Below, in pieces: positions 1-10,089 of a stretch of 64,000 nt of DNA. The stretch is from Idiomarina fontislapidosi (lineage in GTDB: Bacteria > Pseudomonadota > Gammaproteobacteria > Enterobacterales > Alteromonadaceae): positions 62,001-126,000 of the forward strand of contig NZ_QJST01000006.1 of the NCBI RefSeq assembly GCF_003226255.1, read 5' to 3'. A model generated the notes under the pieces. That model saw nothing but the letters and a program-made list of their open reading frames with translations. It was not told where the DNA came from and ran no database searches. Position numbers and translations under genes: made by a program. Positions within the stretch are counted from its first letter, which is position 1, and the number at the start of each line of letters is the position of its first letter.

Positions 1-1
1 G

Positions 2-1489
<1,488 letters not shown>

Positions 1490-1490
1490 G

Positions 1491-2759
1491 TTAGTTCTTT
1501 GGACCTCTATGCTTGTTGTTATTGCGACTCCGATTACGGTTATTCGGATGAGGACCGCGGCGGCGTCTATGCTGATTTCGAGGGCGCTTTAAATCCGTCA
1601 AAATAGCGGTCTCATCATATTTTGTGACCGGAATCGTATGGCCAATATAATCTTCGATAGCCGGCAGATTATAAACGTACTCTTCGCAGGCCAAGCTAAT
1701 TGCTGCGCCGCTTGCCCCAGCACGGCCGGTACGACCAATGCGGTGAACATAATCTTCACAGTCATCAGGTAAGTCAAAGTTATAGACGTGCGTGACTTCT
1801 GGAATATGAAGACCGCGGGCGGCTACATCCGTCGCAACTAAGATATCGAGGTGACCTTCGGCAAAGTCATCGAGAATCTTCAAGCGCTTTTTCTGTGGCA
1901 CATCGCCAGTGAGCAAACCAACACGGTGACCATTGATCTCAAGCCATTGATGAACTTTGTCGCAGCCATGTTTAGTGTTCGCGAACACGATAGCGCGATC
2001 GGGCCAGTCTTCCTCAATGAGTGTGAGCAACAATGGCATTTTGTCGTACTTAGAAGGATAGAAAAGTTCCTCCGAAATACGCACGCCAGTTTTTTGTTTA
2101 GGCTCTACCTCAACTTTGGTCGGTGCGTTCATATGCTCGTATGCAAGCTCCTGCACACGATATGACAAGGTTGCAGAAAACAGCAAGTTGAGTCGCTCGC
2201 TTGGCTCAGGCATCGCTTTGAGCAAGTAACGAATATCGTTGATAAAGCCTAAGTCGAACATGCGGTCAGCTTCGTCAAGAACGACCACTTCGATATTACT
2301 GAGCGGGAACAAGCTCTGCTTGTAAAAGTCAATAATTCGCCCAGTGGTACCGATAATGATATCGGGCTTTTCGGCAAGCTGTTGCTGTTGCGCTTCGTAA
2401 CCCTCTCCACCATAGATAACGGCAGTTTTTAGATCGCAGCTCTGGGTTAGAATTTTTGCATCATTAGCAATTTGTATCGCAAGTTCGCGTGTTGGTGCCA
2501 TAATGATGGCGCGCGGGCCTTGCTCAGACGATTTTTGCGATTGCATTAATCGGTTGAAAGTTGCCAACAAAAATGCCAAGGTTTTGCCAGTGCCTGTTTG
2601 GGCTTGACCTGCAACATCTTGATTAGAGAGCGCTACCGGTAGGCTAAGTGCTTGAATAGGTGTACAATTTTCAAATCCTGCAGACGCAAGTGCCTGTTGG
2701 ATTTTGTCATGCAAACCCAGCGTTTCGAATCGAGTTTCAGTTAAATGTGTTTTATTCAT
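1491..2759 (-). CDS. rhlB: DEAD-box ATP-dependent RNA helicase RhlB
   Basis: RhlB is the RNA helicase of the RNA degradosome, unwinding structured RNA for RNase E and PNPase. The 422-residue protein has the ordered motifs AQTGTGKT (Walker A), PTRELA, TTGR, DEAD, SAT, the ARGLHIP region and [10 protein letters not shown], then an arginine- and asparagine-rich basic tail of about 25 residues. The N-terminus ([11 protein letters not shown]) matches E. coli RhlB (421 residues) closely and fixes the ATG start. It is divergent from trxA across a 93-base gap and is followed by gppA with a one-base gap, the standard enterobacterial arrangement. Confidence 0.95.
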   Translation of the reverse strand: MNKTHLTETRFETLGLHDKIQQALASAGFENCTPIQALSLPVALSNQDVAGQAQTGTGKTLAFLLATFNRLMQSQKSSEQGPRAIIMAPTRELAIQIANDAKILTQSCDLKTAVIYGGEGYEAQQQQLAEKPDIIIGTTGRIIDFYKQSLFPLSNIEVVVLDEADRMFDLGFINDIRYLLKAMPEPSERLNLLFSATLSYRVQELAYEHMNAPTKVEVEPKQKTGVRISEELFYPSKYDKMPLLLTLIEEDWPDRAIVFANTKHGCDKVHQWLEINGHRVGLLTGDVPQKKRLKILDDFAEGHLDILVATDVAARGLHIPEVTHVYNFDLPDDCEDYVHRIGRTGRAGASGAAISLACEEYVYNLPAIEDYIGHTIPVTKYDETAILTDLKRPRNQHRRRRGPHPNNRNRSRNNNKHRGPKN

Positions 2760-2784
2760 AGGTTATAAGCATATCAGTTTGCGC

Positions 2785-2812
2785 TTGTAATCAAAAACAG
2801 AAATAATATCAT
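2785..2812 (+). promoter_or_regulatory. Candidate sigma-70 promoter of trxA
   Basis: A TTGTAA box (2785-2790) and a TATCAT box (2807-2812) are separated by 16 bases and point at trxA about 40 bases downstream. This is a pattern match only; the same gap must also hold the promoter for divergent rhlB, which I could not place with confidence. Confidence 0.4.
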
Positions 2813-2852
2813 CATACACACATTAGTCGCGAAAAGAGTAGCGGAGATTAAC

Positions 2853-3179
2853 ATGAGTGACGTAATTGTTCAGCTTAGCGATGACAGCTTTGAAGCGGAT
2901 GTCATCAATTCTGATAAACCTGTATTAGTAGACTTCTGGGCCGAGTGGTGTGGTCCATGTAAGATGATCGCGCCAATTTTGGACGATATCTCAAAAGACT
3001 ACGAAGGTCGTTTGACCATCGGCAAGCTGAACGTAGACCATAACGATCAGACGCCGCCTAAGTATGGTATCCGTGGTATTCCTACTTTGCTGTTATTTAA
3101 AAACGGTGAAGTGGTAGCCACTAAAGTAGGTGCATTGTCACGAGCTCAGCTTACTGAGTTTCTTGACCAACACATCTAA
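2853..3179 (+). CDS. trxA: Thioredoxin 1
   Basis: Thioredoxin reduces protein disulfides in the cytoplasm, using electrons from thioredoxin reductase. The protein is 108 residues, the usual length, with the active site [10 protein letters not shown] and the cis-proline in RGIPTLLLF. The ATG follows a GCGGAG ribosome binding site. It stands between divergent rhlB and rho, as in E. coli, and is closed by a strong intrinsic terminator, so rho probably has separate control. Confidence 0.98.
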   Translation: MSDVIVQLSDDSFEADVINSDKPVLVDFWAEWCGPCKMIAPILDDISKDYEGRLTIGKLNVDHNDQTPPKYGIRGIPTLLLFKNGEVVATKVGALSRAQLTEFLDQHI

Positions 3180-3187
3180 TTTGTTCG

Positions 3188-3218
3188 TAAAAACGGCGTC
3201 TAAGACGCCGTTTTTTAA
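3188..3218 (+). terminator. Rho-independent terminator of trxA
   Basis: A perfect stem AAAACGGCGTC / GACGCCGTTTT with a TAA loop (3190-3214) is followed by further T residues. It lies 10 bases after the trxA stop codon and separates trxA from the rho leader. Confidence 0.92.
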
Positions 3219-3443
3219 TTTTTATGGCCTAAAAACTGGACGAATCCGAAGTTTGGTGTTAGGTTTTGCTCATTAACTGAGCATCGAGGCGATGAGCGCC
3301 ATTCATTGCGCGCAAAACAAGTCTTTCTTGACTCGATTTCCAACCGCTCGGAATCCAAATTTCAAATTTTAATGTAACCCTAACTTATAACCTTAGCGAG
3401 TCCTTACCGACTTTGTGATGAATCGATAATTCGAAACCCCCCT
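3219..3443 (+). promoter_or_regulatory. Long untranslated leader of rho (likely autoregulatory)
   Basis: About 225 bases separate the trxA terminator from the rho ATG and hold no convincing gene. Its first half carries small hairpins, for example TGCTCA/TGAGCA at 3267-3283. The second half, about 3335-3420, is rich in C and poor in G with no clear structure, which resembles a Rho-utilisation site. E. coli rho is known to be autoregulated by termination in its leader; applying this here is an inference. The bases just before the ATG are CCCCCCT, so no Shine-Dalgarno sequence is present in the normal place. Confidence 0.5.
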
Positions 3444-4712
3444 ATGAATCTGACTGAACTTAAAAACAAACCTGTAAATGAATTAGTAGAGCTAGCCGAT
3501 AGCATGGGCCTTGAAAACATGGCCCGTCTGCGTAAACAAGACATTATCTTCGCGATTTTAAAGGCGCACGCCAAAAGTGGTGAGGATATTTATGGCGGTG
3601 GCGTCCTAGAAATACTGCAAGATGGCTTTGGCTTTTTACGCTCAGCCGACTCTTCATATCTCGCAGGGCCCGATGACATTTATGTCTCGCCCAGTCAGAT
3701 AAGACGCTTTAACTTACGCACTGGCGACACCATTGGCGGTAAAATCCGCCCTCCGAAAGACAGCGAACGTTACTTTGCATTACTTAAGATTCGCGAAGTC
3801 AACTTTGATAAGCCTGAAAACTCACGCAACAAGATACTATTCGAAAACTTAACGCCTCTGCATGCTAATGAGCGTTTTCACCTTGAGCGTGGTAACGGCA
3901 GTACAGAAGATATTACGGCTCGCGTACTGGATTTATCGGCACCTATCGGTAAAGGTCAACGGGGTCTTATCGTTGCACCACCTAAAGCGGGTAAAACGAT
4001 GTTGTTGCAGAATATTGCAACGTCGTTGGCTGCCAATCACCCAGAAGCGGAACTCATCGTGTTGCTTATCGATGAACGTCCAGAGGAAGTGACCGAGATG
4101 CATCGTCTGGTGAAAGGTGAAGTTGTAGCTTCAACCTTTGATGAGCCGGCTAACCGTCACGTGCAAGTTGCTGAAATGGTGATTGAAAAGGCCAAGCGTC
4201 TGGTTGAACACAAGAAAGATGTGGTTATCTTATTGGATTCGATTACGCGTCTCGCGCGCGCATACAACACCGTTATACCGAGCTCAGGTAAAGTCCTGAC
4301 AGGTGGTGTCGACGCCAATGCCTTACATAAACCAAAACGCTTCTTCGGTGCGGCGCGTAATGTCGAGGAAGGTGGTAGCTTAACGATTATCGCTACGGCA
4401 CTGATTGATACCGGCTCTAAGATGGACGAAGTCATCTACGAAGAGTTTAAGGGTACAGGTAACATGGAGCTGCACTTAAACCGCAAGCTTGCAGAGCGCC
4501 GTGTATTCCCAGCGATTGACTTTAACCGCTCTGGTACTCGTCGTGAGGAACTACTCACATCTCAAGACGAACTGCAGAAGATGTGGATCCTTCGTAAGAT
4601 CATGAACCCAATGGGCGAAGTTGAAGCGATGGAATTTTTGATCGACCGTCTGCAAATGACTAAGACAAATGACGAGTTCTTTGAGTCAATGAAGCGTCAA
4701 CGCAATAGCTAG
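3444..4712 (+). CDS. rho: Transcription termination factor Rho
   Basis: Rho is the hexameric RNA-dependent ATPase that ends transcription at Rho-dependent sites. The 422-residue protein (E. coli 419) has the N-terminal Rho domain ([11 protein letters not shown]), the cold-shock-like RNA-binding domain (GFGFLRS), the Walker A motif APPKAGKT near residue 180, Walker [11 protein letters not shown], and the RNA-binding Q-loop/R-loop region about [15 protein letters not shown]. The start MNLTELK agrees with the family, although its upstream sequence has no recognisable ribosome binding site. The ubiD start lies three bases after its stop, so readthrough into ubiD-fre is likely. Confidence 0.98.
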   Translation: MNLTELKNKPVNELVELADSMGLENMARLRKQDIIFAILKAHAKSGEDIYGGGVLEILQDGFGFLRSADSSYLAGPDDIYVSPSQIRRFNLRTGDTIGGKIRPPKDSERYFALLKIREVNFDKPENSRNKILFENLTPLHANERFHLERGNGSTEDITARVLDLSAPIGKGQRGLIVAPPKAGKTMLLQNIATSLAANHPEAELIVLLIDERPEEVTEMHRLVKGEVVASTFDEPANRHVQVAEMVIEKAKRLVEHKKDVVILLDSITRLARAYNTVIPSSGKVLTGGVDANALHKPKRFFGAARNVEEGGSLTIIATALIDTGSKMDEVIYEEFKGTGNMELHLNRKLAERRVFPAIDFNRSGTRREELLTSQDELQKMWILRKIMNPMGEVEAMEFLIDRLQMTKTNDEFFESMKRQRNS

Positions 4713-4715
4713 CCT

Positions 4716-6188
4716 ATGAAATATCAAGATCTGCGTGATTTTATTCAGCAGCTTGAGGCGAAAGGTGAGCTCAAGCGTATCCAACACGAGATCGATCCAT
4801 ACTTAGAAATGACAGAAATTGCTGACCGCACGCTGAAAGCGGGCGGTCCAGCACTGTTATTCGAGAATGTGAAAGGTCACTCTATTCCTGTTCTTGCCAA
4901 CCTATTTGGCACCCCTGACCGAGTTGCAATGGGCATGGGGCAAACGTCCGTCACGGCATTACGTGATGTCGGTAAGTTGTTAGCGTTTTTAAAAGAACCT
5001 GAGCCTCCTAAAGGCTTCAAGGACGCGCTTAATCTGCTACCGACATACAAAAAAGTGCTCAGTATGGCGCCTAAGTCTATCAAGAAAGCCCCCTGCCAAG
5101 AGACGGTCATTGAAGGCGATGACGTTGATCTAACCCAATTGCCGATTCAACATTGTTGGCCCGGCGACGCGGCTCCTTTAATCACCTGGGGTTTAACCAT
5201 CACTCGCGGTCCGCACAAAGAACGTCAAAACTTGGGGATCTATCGACAGCAGGTGTTAGGCAAGAACAAGTTGATTATGCGTTGGTTGTCTCACCGGGGT
5301 GGCGCGTTGGACTTTCAGGAGTGGTGTCAGCAAAACCCAGGAAAACGTTTCCCTGTCTCGGTTGCGTTAGGTGCCGATCCAGCGACTATCTTAGGCGCGG
5401 TAACGCCGGTGCCAGATAGCTTGTCTGAGTACGCCTTTGCCGGGTTATTACGCGACAGCCGCACGCAAGTAACACAAAGTATCAGCAACGATTTGCAAGT
5501 GCCTGCTCACGCAGAAATGATATTGGAAGGTTACATTGAACCTGGTGAAATGGCGCCAGAGGGACCTTATGGTGACCACACGGGTTATTACAACGAAGTT
5601 GATGAGTTTCCTGTATTCACTGTAACCCACATTACGCACCGTAACGATCCGATTTATCACAGCACTTATACGGGACGTCCGCCGGATGAACCCGCGGTAC
5701 TTGGGGTCGCGTTGAACGAAGTCTTTATCCCACTGTTGCAAAAGCAGTTCCCTGAGATTGTCGATTTTTACTTACCCCCCGAGGGATGTTCATATCGCTT
5801 GGCGGTTGTCACCATGAAAAAGCAATACCCCGGGCATGCGAAGCGTGTGATGATGGGCGTTTGGTCTTTTTTACGGCAATTCATGTATACCAAGTTTGTC
5901 ATTGTGTGTGACGATGACGTTAATGCGCGAGATTGGAAAGACGTTATTTGGGCAATGACGACCCGAATGGATCCAGCGCGCGATACCACGATGGTGGAAC
6001 ATACGCCGATTGATTACCTAGATTTTGCCTCACCGGTGTCTGGTTTAGGCTCAAAGATGGGGCTCGACGCAACTAACAAGTGGCCAGGCGAAACAAACCG
6101 AGAGTGGGGTGAACCCATTGTGATGAGTGAAGCGGTTAAAAACCGGGTTGACTCGCTATGGGACGAATTAAATATTTTGGAGAAGTAA
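4716..6188 (+). CDS. ubiD: 4-hydroxy-3-polyprenylbenzoate decarboxylase UbiD
   Basis: UbiD removes the carboxyl group from 3-polyprenyl-4-hydroxybenzoate in ubiquinone synthesis, using the prenylated FMN cofactor made by UbiX. The 490 residues match the length of E. coli UbiD (about 497). The conserved stretch [16 protein letters not shown] carries the acidic residues of the active site, and [13 protein letters not shown] follows. The gene starts three bases after the rho stop and ends directly against the fre start codon (TAAATG), so rho-ubiD-fre looks like one transcript. ubiX is not in the window. Confidence 0.95.
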   Translation: MKYQDLRDFIQQLEAKGELKRIQHEIDPYLEMTEIADRTLKAGGPALLFENVKGHSIPVLANLFGTPDRVAMGMGQTSVTALRDVGKLLAFLKEPEPPKGFKDALNLLPTYKKVLSMAPKSIKKAPCQETVIEGDDVDLTQLPIQHCWPGDAAPLITWGLTITRGPHKERQNLGIYRQQVLGKNKLIMRWLSHRGGALDFQEWCQQNPGKRFPVSVALGADPATILGAVTPVPDSLSEYAFAGLLRDSRTQVTQSISNDLQVPAHAEMILEGYIEPGEMAPEGPYGDHTGYYNEVDEFPVFTVTHITHRNDPIYHSTYTGRPPDEPAVLGVALNEVFIPLLQKQFPEIVDFYLPPEGCSYRLAVVTMKKQYPGHAKRVMMGVWSFLRQFMYTKFVIVCDDDVNARDWKDVIWAMTTRMDPARDTTMVEHTPIDYLDFASPVSGLGSKMGLDATNKWPGETNREWGEPIVMSEAVKNRVDSLWDELNILEK

Positions 6189-6890
6189 ATGACGCAAGTA
6201 ATGCACTGTAAAGCGCATGTGAGTCGCCAGCTAGCCAAGCACGTGTGGGAAGTGAGCGTGACTTTGCCAGCGGAAACTCAGTTTGCTGCGGGACAGTACC
6301 TGATGGTTGTCATGGGTGAGCGTGATAAGCGTCCATTTAGTATTGCTTCTGCGCCAACCGCGCATAAAGAGTGGTTACTCCATATTGGTGCACCACCGGA
6401 TAACAGTTACGCAACTGAAGTGCTTGATACCGTTAAAGCAACGGGCGAACTTACGATTGAAGCGCCGGCAGGCGATGCGTTTTTCAAGGCAGATCGTAAG
6501 GGTGATACCGTGCTGATTGCTGGTGGTACGGGCTTTTCATACACGTATTCGATTCTGCAGAAGTTGCTTACTGATGGACTTGATAAGCCCGTTTACTTTT
6601 ATTGGGGTGCTAAGTCGGCCGATGACCTTTATTTGCACAGTCAACTCGAGGCGCTAGCTGAGCAGCATCCGCTGTTCACATACCATCCTGTGGTCGAAGA
6701 CGCCTCGGCTGATTGGGCTTACGGTATTGGGCTGGTGCATCATGAAGTCATCGCTCAGCAAAAGAATTTATCGGAATGTCAGATCTATATGGCAGGTCGA
6801 TTTGAAATGGTGCGTGTCATTCGTGACGATTTCACGGCGCGCGATGTGCCGTTAGAAAATATGCACGGTGACGCACTGGCATTCATCTAG
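6189..6890 (+). CDS. fre: NAD(P)H-flavin reductase Fre
   Basis: Fre reduces free FMN and FAD with NAD(P)H in the cytoplasm; it has been linked to supplying reduced flavin for UbiD/UbiX chemistry and iron reduction. The protein has exactly the E. coli length of 233 residues. The flavin motif RPFSIAS, the nucleotide motif GGTGFSY, the AGRFEMVRV segment and the C-terminal GDALAFI ending are all conserved. The ATG is immediately after the ubiD stop, which suggests translational coupling. A new promoter and the TPP riboswitch begin right after its stop. Confidence 0.95.
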   Translation: MTQVMHCKAHVSRQLAKHVWEVSVTLPAETQFAAGQYLMVVMGERDKRPFSIASAPTAHKEWLLHIGAPPDNSYATEVLDTVKATGELTIEAPAGDAFFKADRKGDTVLIAGGTGFSYTYSILQKLLTDGLDKPVYFYWGAKSADDLYLHSQLEALAEQHPLFTYHPVVEDASADWAYGIGLVHHEVIAQQKNLSECQIYMAGRFEMVRVIRDDFTARDVPLENMHGDALAFI

Positions 6891-6892
6891 GT

Positions 6893-6920
6893 TTGCCAAT
6901 TTAAAACGAGGCGTTATACT
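6893..6920 (+). promoter_or_regulatory. Candidate promoter of the thiamine operon
   Basis: A TTGCCA box at 6893-6898 and a TATACT box at 6915-6920 are 16 bases apart. Transcription would start near 6927, just before the riboswitch aptamer, which is the expected arrangement. The -35 box begins only three bases after the fre stop codon. Confidence 0.6.
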
Positions 6921-6930
6921 AGCGCCCGAG

Positions 6931-7012
6931 TACCAAGGGGTGCCTTTTTAGGCTGAGATGCGAAAGCGAACCCTTTTTACCTGATCCGGTTAATACTGGC
7001 GTAGGGATGGTC
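6931..7012 (+). promoter_or_regulatory. TPP riboswitch (THI-box) aptamer
   Basis: The conserved THI-box elements appear in order: GGGGTGCC (6937-6944), GGCTGAGATG (6951-6960), a short variable hairpin, ACCC (6970-6973), ACCTGATCCGGTTAATAC and GGCGTAGGGA. The outer stem pairs ACCA (6932-6935) with TGGT (7008-7011). TPP riboswitches bind thiamine diphosphate and switch off thiamine synthesis or uptake genes; the downstream genes fit this role fully. Recognition is by eye but the match is very strong. Confidence 0.97.
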
Positions 7013-7049
7013 AAGTCTCGCATACAATGAGTGAATAACCTCCTTCAGT

Positions 7050-7109
7050 ATCAGTCGCTGACTGATCAAAACCGGATCGTTTCTTTGCAGTCAATAAGGG
7101 AAATGATCC
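7050..7109 (+). promoter_or_regulatory. Riboswitch expression platform with ribosome-site sequestering hairpin
   Basis: Bases 7074-7086 can pair along their whole length with 7097-7109 (13 consecutive pairs including three G-U wobbles, 10-base loop). This buries the AAGGGA ribosome binding site and ends directly against the ATG at 7110. The same left arm extended upstream (AACCGGATC, 7070-7078) is also perfectly complementary to GATCCGGTT at 6983-6991 inside the aptamer. The two pairings exclude each other, as expected for a translational switch. A separate 7-bp hairpin ATCAGTC/GACTGAT lies at 7050-7066. There is no T-tract, so termination is unlikely. Confidence 0.75.
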
Positions 7110-9221
7110 ATGCACAACAACAAATTCAAACTATCCGCACTATTGCTCGGTTTGCTGAGCAGCACTTCTGCTTGGGCACAAGCCGCCGCTGAAACGATCG
7201 ATGAATCCATCGAAGTCGTGGGTGACTTTCAAAAACAAACCATCACAGAAACGACACGCAGCATCGCGATTGTTGATGAAAATGCGATGCAACAACGCGC
7301 CTCGCGTCACTTACAAGATGTCTTGAACTCGGTGGCTAACGTAAACTTTTCGGGTGGTTCGAATACCGCGCGTTTTATTCAAATACGTGGTATCGGTGAA
7401 CGTTCGCAGTTTGTCGATGCGATTAATCCATCGGTAGGCTTGGTTATCGATGGTATCGACTATTCTGGGTTGGGCTCTGCGGCGACATTATTCGATGTCG
7501 GACAAGTGGAAGTCTATCGTGGCCCACAAAGTGGTCGATTTGGCGTTAACGGGCTAGCGGGTATGGTGTTGCTCGAGTCTAATCAGCCTACCGAGGCTAC
7601 GAGTGGTGAGTGGCTAATCGGTGTGGGTAACTACTCTGAAAGCACATTGGCCGGCGCTGTGGGCGGCTCCTTGGGCGTGTTGGGCAATGCACGCTTATCC
7701 CTCATGCAATTCGACCAAAATGGCTATACTGAGAATACTTTTCTAAACCGCGATGATACTGAGCAACGTGATGAGTTCACGGCACGCTTAAGTATCGATA
7801 CTCAGCTCGGGCAAGATTGGCTTTTAAAAACCCGTATCCACAAAGTGGATGTAGACAATGGCTACGATGCCTTTAGTTTAGAGAACGATCGTACCACTTT
7901 ATCTGATGAACCTGGGTTTGATCGTTTGGATTCAACGGCTGCTCGATTACAGCTCGATTACAGTGGCTTTGAAAACTTTACGATTGAAACCGCGGTTAAC
8001 GTACTCAGCGCTGACAAAGACTACGCGTTTGACGAAGACTGGACTTATGTCGGTATTGCCCCTGGCTGGGAATACTCTTCGTTTGATGCGTATTATCGTG
8101 AACGTGACGATTTTACTGCCGAGTTGCGTATGACCTCAGATAAGCCAACAGCACTATGGGGCTTACCGACCGATTGGACCGCAGGGGTCTACTATTACAG
8201 TAAAGATGTTCAGTTGACCCGCGACTATTTTAATTGGGACATTGGCTCGCCAAGTATCTTTGGTAGCCAGTATGAAACCCACAATCAAGCGATTTATGGC
8301 GAGCTTGTGCAGCAGTTAAATGAAGCTTGGAGTTGGATTGGTGGGTTGCGTATCGAGCGGTATGACAACGACTATATGGATAGTAACGATGTGGTCGCCG
8401 AGCCAAGTGATACGATGGTTGGTGGTAACCTTAGCCTGCGCTATCAGTATGCGCCACAAAGCTATGCCTACGCTACGCTAGCGCGTGGTTACAAAGCGGG
8501 TGGTGTGAACGGTGAAGCGCTAGGCCGTGCTAAAGATCAACAGCTCGACGAGCTTGAAGCGTACTTGTTAGAACGAGCGACGTTTGCGCCCGAAATTCTG
8601 TGGAACGCGGAAGTGGGCGTCAAGGCAAGCCAGAGTGATTGGAGCTATCGTGTCGCTGCGTTTTATAACTGGCGTGATGATGTGCAACTCAAGAGTTGGG
8701 TTAATCGTAACCAGTCCTTCGTGGGGTATATCGAGAACGCCGCACAAGGTAGCAACTATGGCGTAGAAGCAGAACTGCGTTACCGCTTAAACGAAGGTGT
8801 CAGTGCGTTTGCATCACTCGGTTGGCTAGATACCGAAATCGATGGCTTTGTCACAGAAGACGGTATGGATATGAGTGGGCGCGAGCAGGCACATGCTCCT
8901 AATTATCAGGCGAACATTGGCTTTGAAGGGCAACTGACTAATGCCTTGAGTTGGAGCCTGCAAACCGATCTGAAAGATGGCTTTTATTTCTCTAACTCGC
9001 ATAACCAGCAAGCCGATAGTATGGCGTTGGTGCACGCACAGTTGAATTATGATTGGCACCAGTGGCGGTTCACGCTGTGGGGACGTAATTTAACGGATGA
9101 AGATTATGAAATCAGAGGTTTCTACTTTGGCAACGACCCACGTGATGAGTACGTGACAGAAACCTATGTTCAATATGGTGAGCCACGTCGCTTTGGTTTA
9201 ACCGCACGTTATACATTTTAA
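7110..9221 (+). CDS. TonB-dependent outer membrane receptor, probably for thiamine
   Basis: A 703-residue outer membrane receptor that should bind a substrate outside the cell and import it with energy from TonB-ExbBD. It has a signal peptide cleaved after AWA (about residue 23), a possible TonB box near residues 33-40 (ESIEVVGD), a plug domain to about residue 150 (FIQIRGIGERSQ, VEVYRGPQS), a long beta barrel and a terminal aromatic residue (RYTF). Its substrate is assigned from context: it is the first gene after a TPP riboswitch and is followed by thiamine-binding, transport and kinase genes. Thiamine-regulated receptors of this kind are known from comparative genomics of Alteromonadales-type bacteria (called Omr1). 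Direct evidence for thiamine binding is absent. Confidence 0.85.
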   Translation: MHNNKFKLSALLLGLLSSTSAWAQAAAETIDESIEVVGDFQKQTITETTRSIAIVDENAMQQRASRHLQDVLNSVANVNFSGGSNTARFIQIRGIGERSQFVDAINPSVGLVIDGIDYSGLGSAATLFDVGQVEVYRGPQSGRFGVNGLAGMVLLESNQPTEATSGEWLIGVGNYSESTLAGAVGGSLGVLGNARLSLMQFDQNGYTENTFLNRDDTEQRDEFTARLSIDTQLGQDWLLKTRIHKVDVDNGYDAFSLENDRTTLSDEPGFDRLDSTAARLQLDYSGFENFTIETAVNVLSADKDYAFDEDWTYVGIAPGWEYSSFDAYYRERDDFTAELRMTSDKPTALWGLPTDWTAGVYYYSKDVQLTRDYFNWDIGSPSIFGSQYETHNQAIYGELVQQLNEAWSWIGGLRIERYDNDYMDSNDVVAEPSDTMVGGNLSLRYQYAPQSYAYATLARGYKAGGVNGEALGRAKDQQLDELEAYLLERATFAPEILWNAEVGVKASQSDWSYRVAAFYNWRDDVQLKSWVNRNQSFVGYIENAAQGSNYGVEAELRYRLNEGVSAFASLGWLDTEIDGFVTEDGMDMSGREQAHAPNYQANIGFEGQLTNALSWSLQTDLKDGFYFSNSHNQQADSMALVHAQLNYDWHQWRFTLWGRNLTDEDYEIRGFYFGNDPRDEYVTETYVQYGEPRRFGLTARYTF

Positions 9222-9230
9222 GGAGGTTGT

Positions 9231-9491
9231 ATGCCATTTTCTGCAGAACTCTCGTTGTATCCACTAGCGAATAACTACATTGAGGTGATTCAAGCGTTTA
9301 TTGATCGACTCAACCAACACGAGGATTTAACTGTGTTGACGAATACCATGAGCACGCAAGTGTTTGGTGAGCTTGAGGTTGTTATGAGTGCGCTGACTGA
9401 AGAACTAACTTGGTTGTATGACCGTGTGCCTTCGCAGGTCTTGGTGTGTAAGTTTATCAATAAAGATCTCACGCCTGATCATGCTAAGTGA
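9231..9491 (+). CDS. YkoF/MTH1187-like thiamine-binding domain protein
   Basis: An 86-residue cytoplasmic protein without signal peptide. The pattern FSAELSLYPLANNYIEVIQAFI, followed by a TNTMSTQVFGE strand and a C-terminal VCKFINK strand, resembles the ferredoxin-like fold of the YkoF/MTH1187 family. Family members bind thiamine or hydroxymethylpyrimidine; B. subtilis YkoF has two such domains and this protein has one. It starts 10 bases after the receptor behind a near-perfect AAGGAGGT ribosome binding site, which suggests high expression. A buffering or delivery role is an inference. The family call is by motif resemblance, strengthened by the thiamine context. Confidence 0.7.
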   Translation: MPFSAELSLYPLANNYIEVIQAFIDRLNQHEDLTVLTNTMSTQVFGELEVVMSALTEELTWLYDRVPSQVLVCKFINKDLTPDHAK

Positions 9492-9495
9492 GTTA

Positions 9496-10089
9496 ATGGA
9501 AAAACTTATGCTGAGCTCCGTTTGGGAGCTCGGCGCATTGATATTGGCGCTTGCCTACTTAGTGTTGGCGGCACACCAACGGCAATGGTGCTGGCTGGCA
9601 GCAGCCGTAAGCTGTTGCGTATATGCCAGTATTTTTTGGGATGCCAAGCTGTATATGGAATCTTTATTACAGGTGATTTACGTCTTGATGGCTGGCTACG
9701 GTTGGTGGCAGTGGCGGCATCAAGGCAGTGCCGTTGAAGAGAACCAACGAGGTCATCACTATTCACTTAAGTGGCATCTCACGCAATGGACATGGGTTTC
9801 TGTTGCAGCGGTTATCACGGCACTCCTGCTGCAACGCTATACTGACGCAGATGCAGTTTGGCTGGATACCTTTACCACGGCGTTTAGCTTACTGGCGACC
9901 TATTTGGTCACAAAAAAAGCGATGGAAACATGGTGGTATTGGCTCGTCATCGATTCGGTTTATGTTTATTTGTACCTAAGTAAAGGCTTTGTTGCCACAG
10001 CCATGTTGTTCGTTGTGTACCTTGCGCTGGTGGTTTACGCCATGTACCGATGGCGAGTGGATGATGAACCTGCGGCACAAGCCACATGA
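9496..10089 (+). CDS. pnuT: PnuC/PnuT-family membrane transporter, probably thiamine (PnuT)
   Basis: A 197-residue inner membrane protein with about seven hydrophobic segments. The ESLLQVIYVLMAGYGWWQW motif is typical of the PnuC vitamin-transporter family, where the tryptophans and polar residues line the substrate site. PnuC members found in TPP-controlled operons are called PnuT and carry thiamine by facilitated diffusion, trapped afterwards by phosphorylation. I chose ATG 9496, five bases after the preceding stop; the longer frame from 9418 would overlap the upstream gene by 74 bases and has a non-membrane start. ATG 9481 or 9508 are also possible. It overlaps the next gene by four bases (ATGA). 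Confidence 0.8.
   Translation: MEKLMLSSVWELGALILALAYLVLAAHQRQWCWLAAAVSCCVYASIFWDAKLYMESLLQVIYVLMAGYGWWQWRHQGSAVEENQRGHHYSLKWHLTQWTWVSVAAVITALLLQRYTDADAVWLDTFTTAFSLLATYLVTKKAMETWWYWLVIDSVYVYLYLSKGFVATAMLFVVYLALVVYAMYRWRVDDEPAAQAT

Noticed and set aside
7039-7045. CCTCCTT in the riboswitch leader as an anti-Shine-Dalgarno element
   Set aside because: It can pair with only about four bases of the ribosome site, whereas the 13-pair hairpin at 7074-7109 is far stronger, so I do not include it in the switch model.
9418-9495. N-terminal extension of the PnuT-type protein
   Set aside because: The extended frame overlaps the upstream gene by 74 bases and adds charged residues before the first membrane helix; nearby ATG codons with better context give the normal family length.
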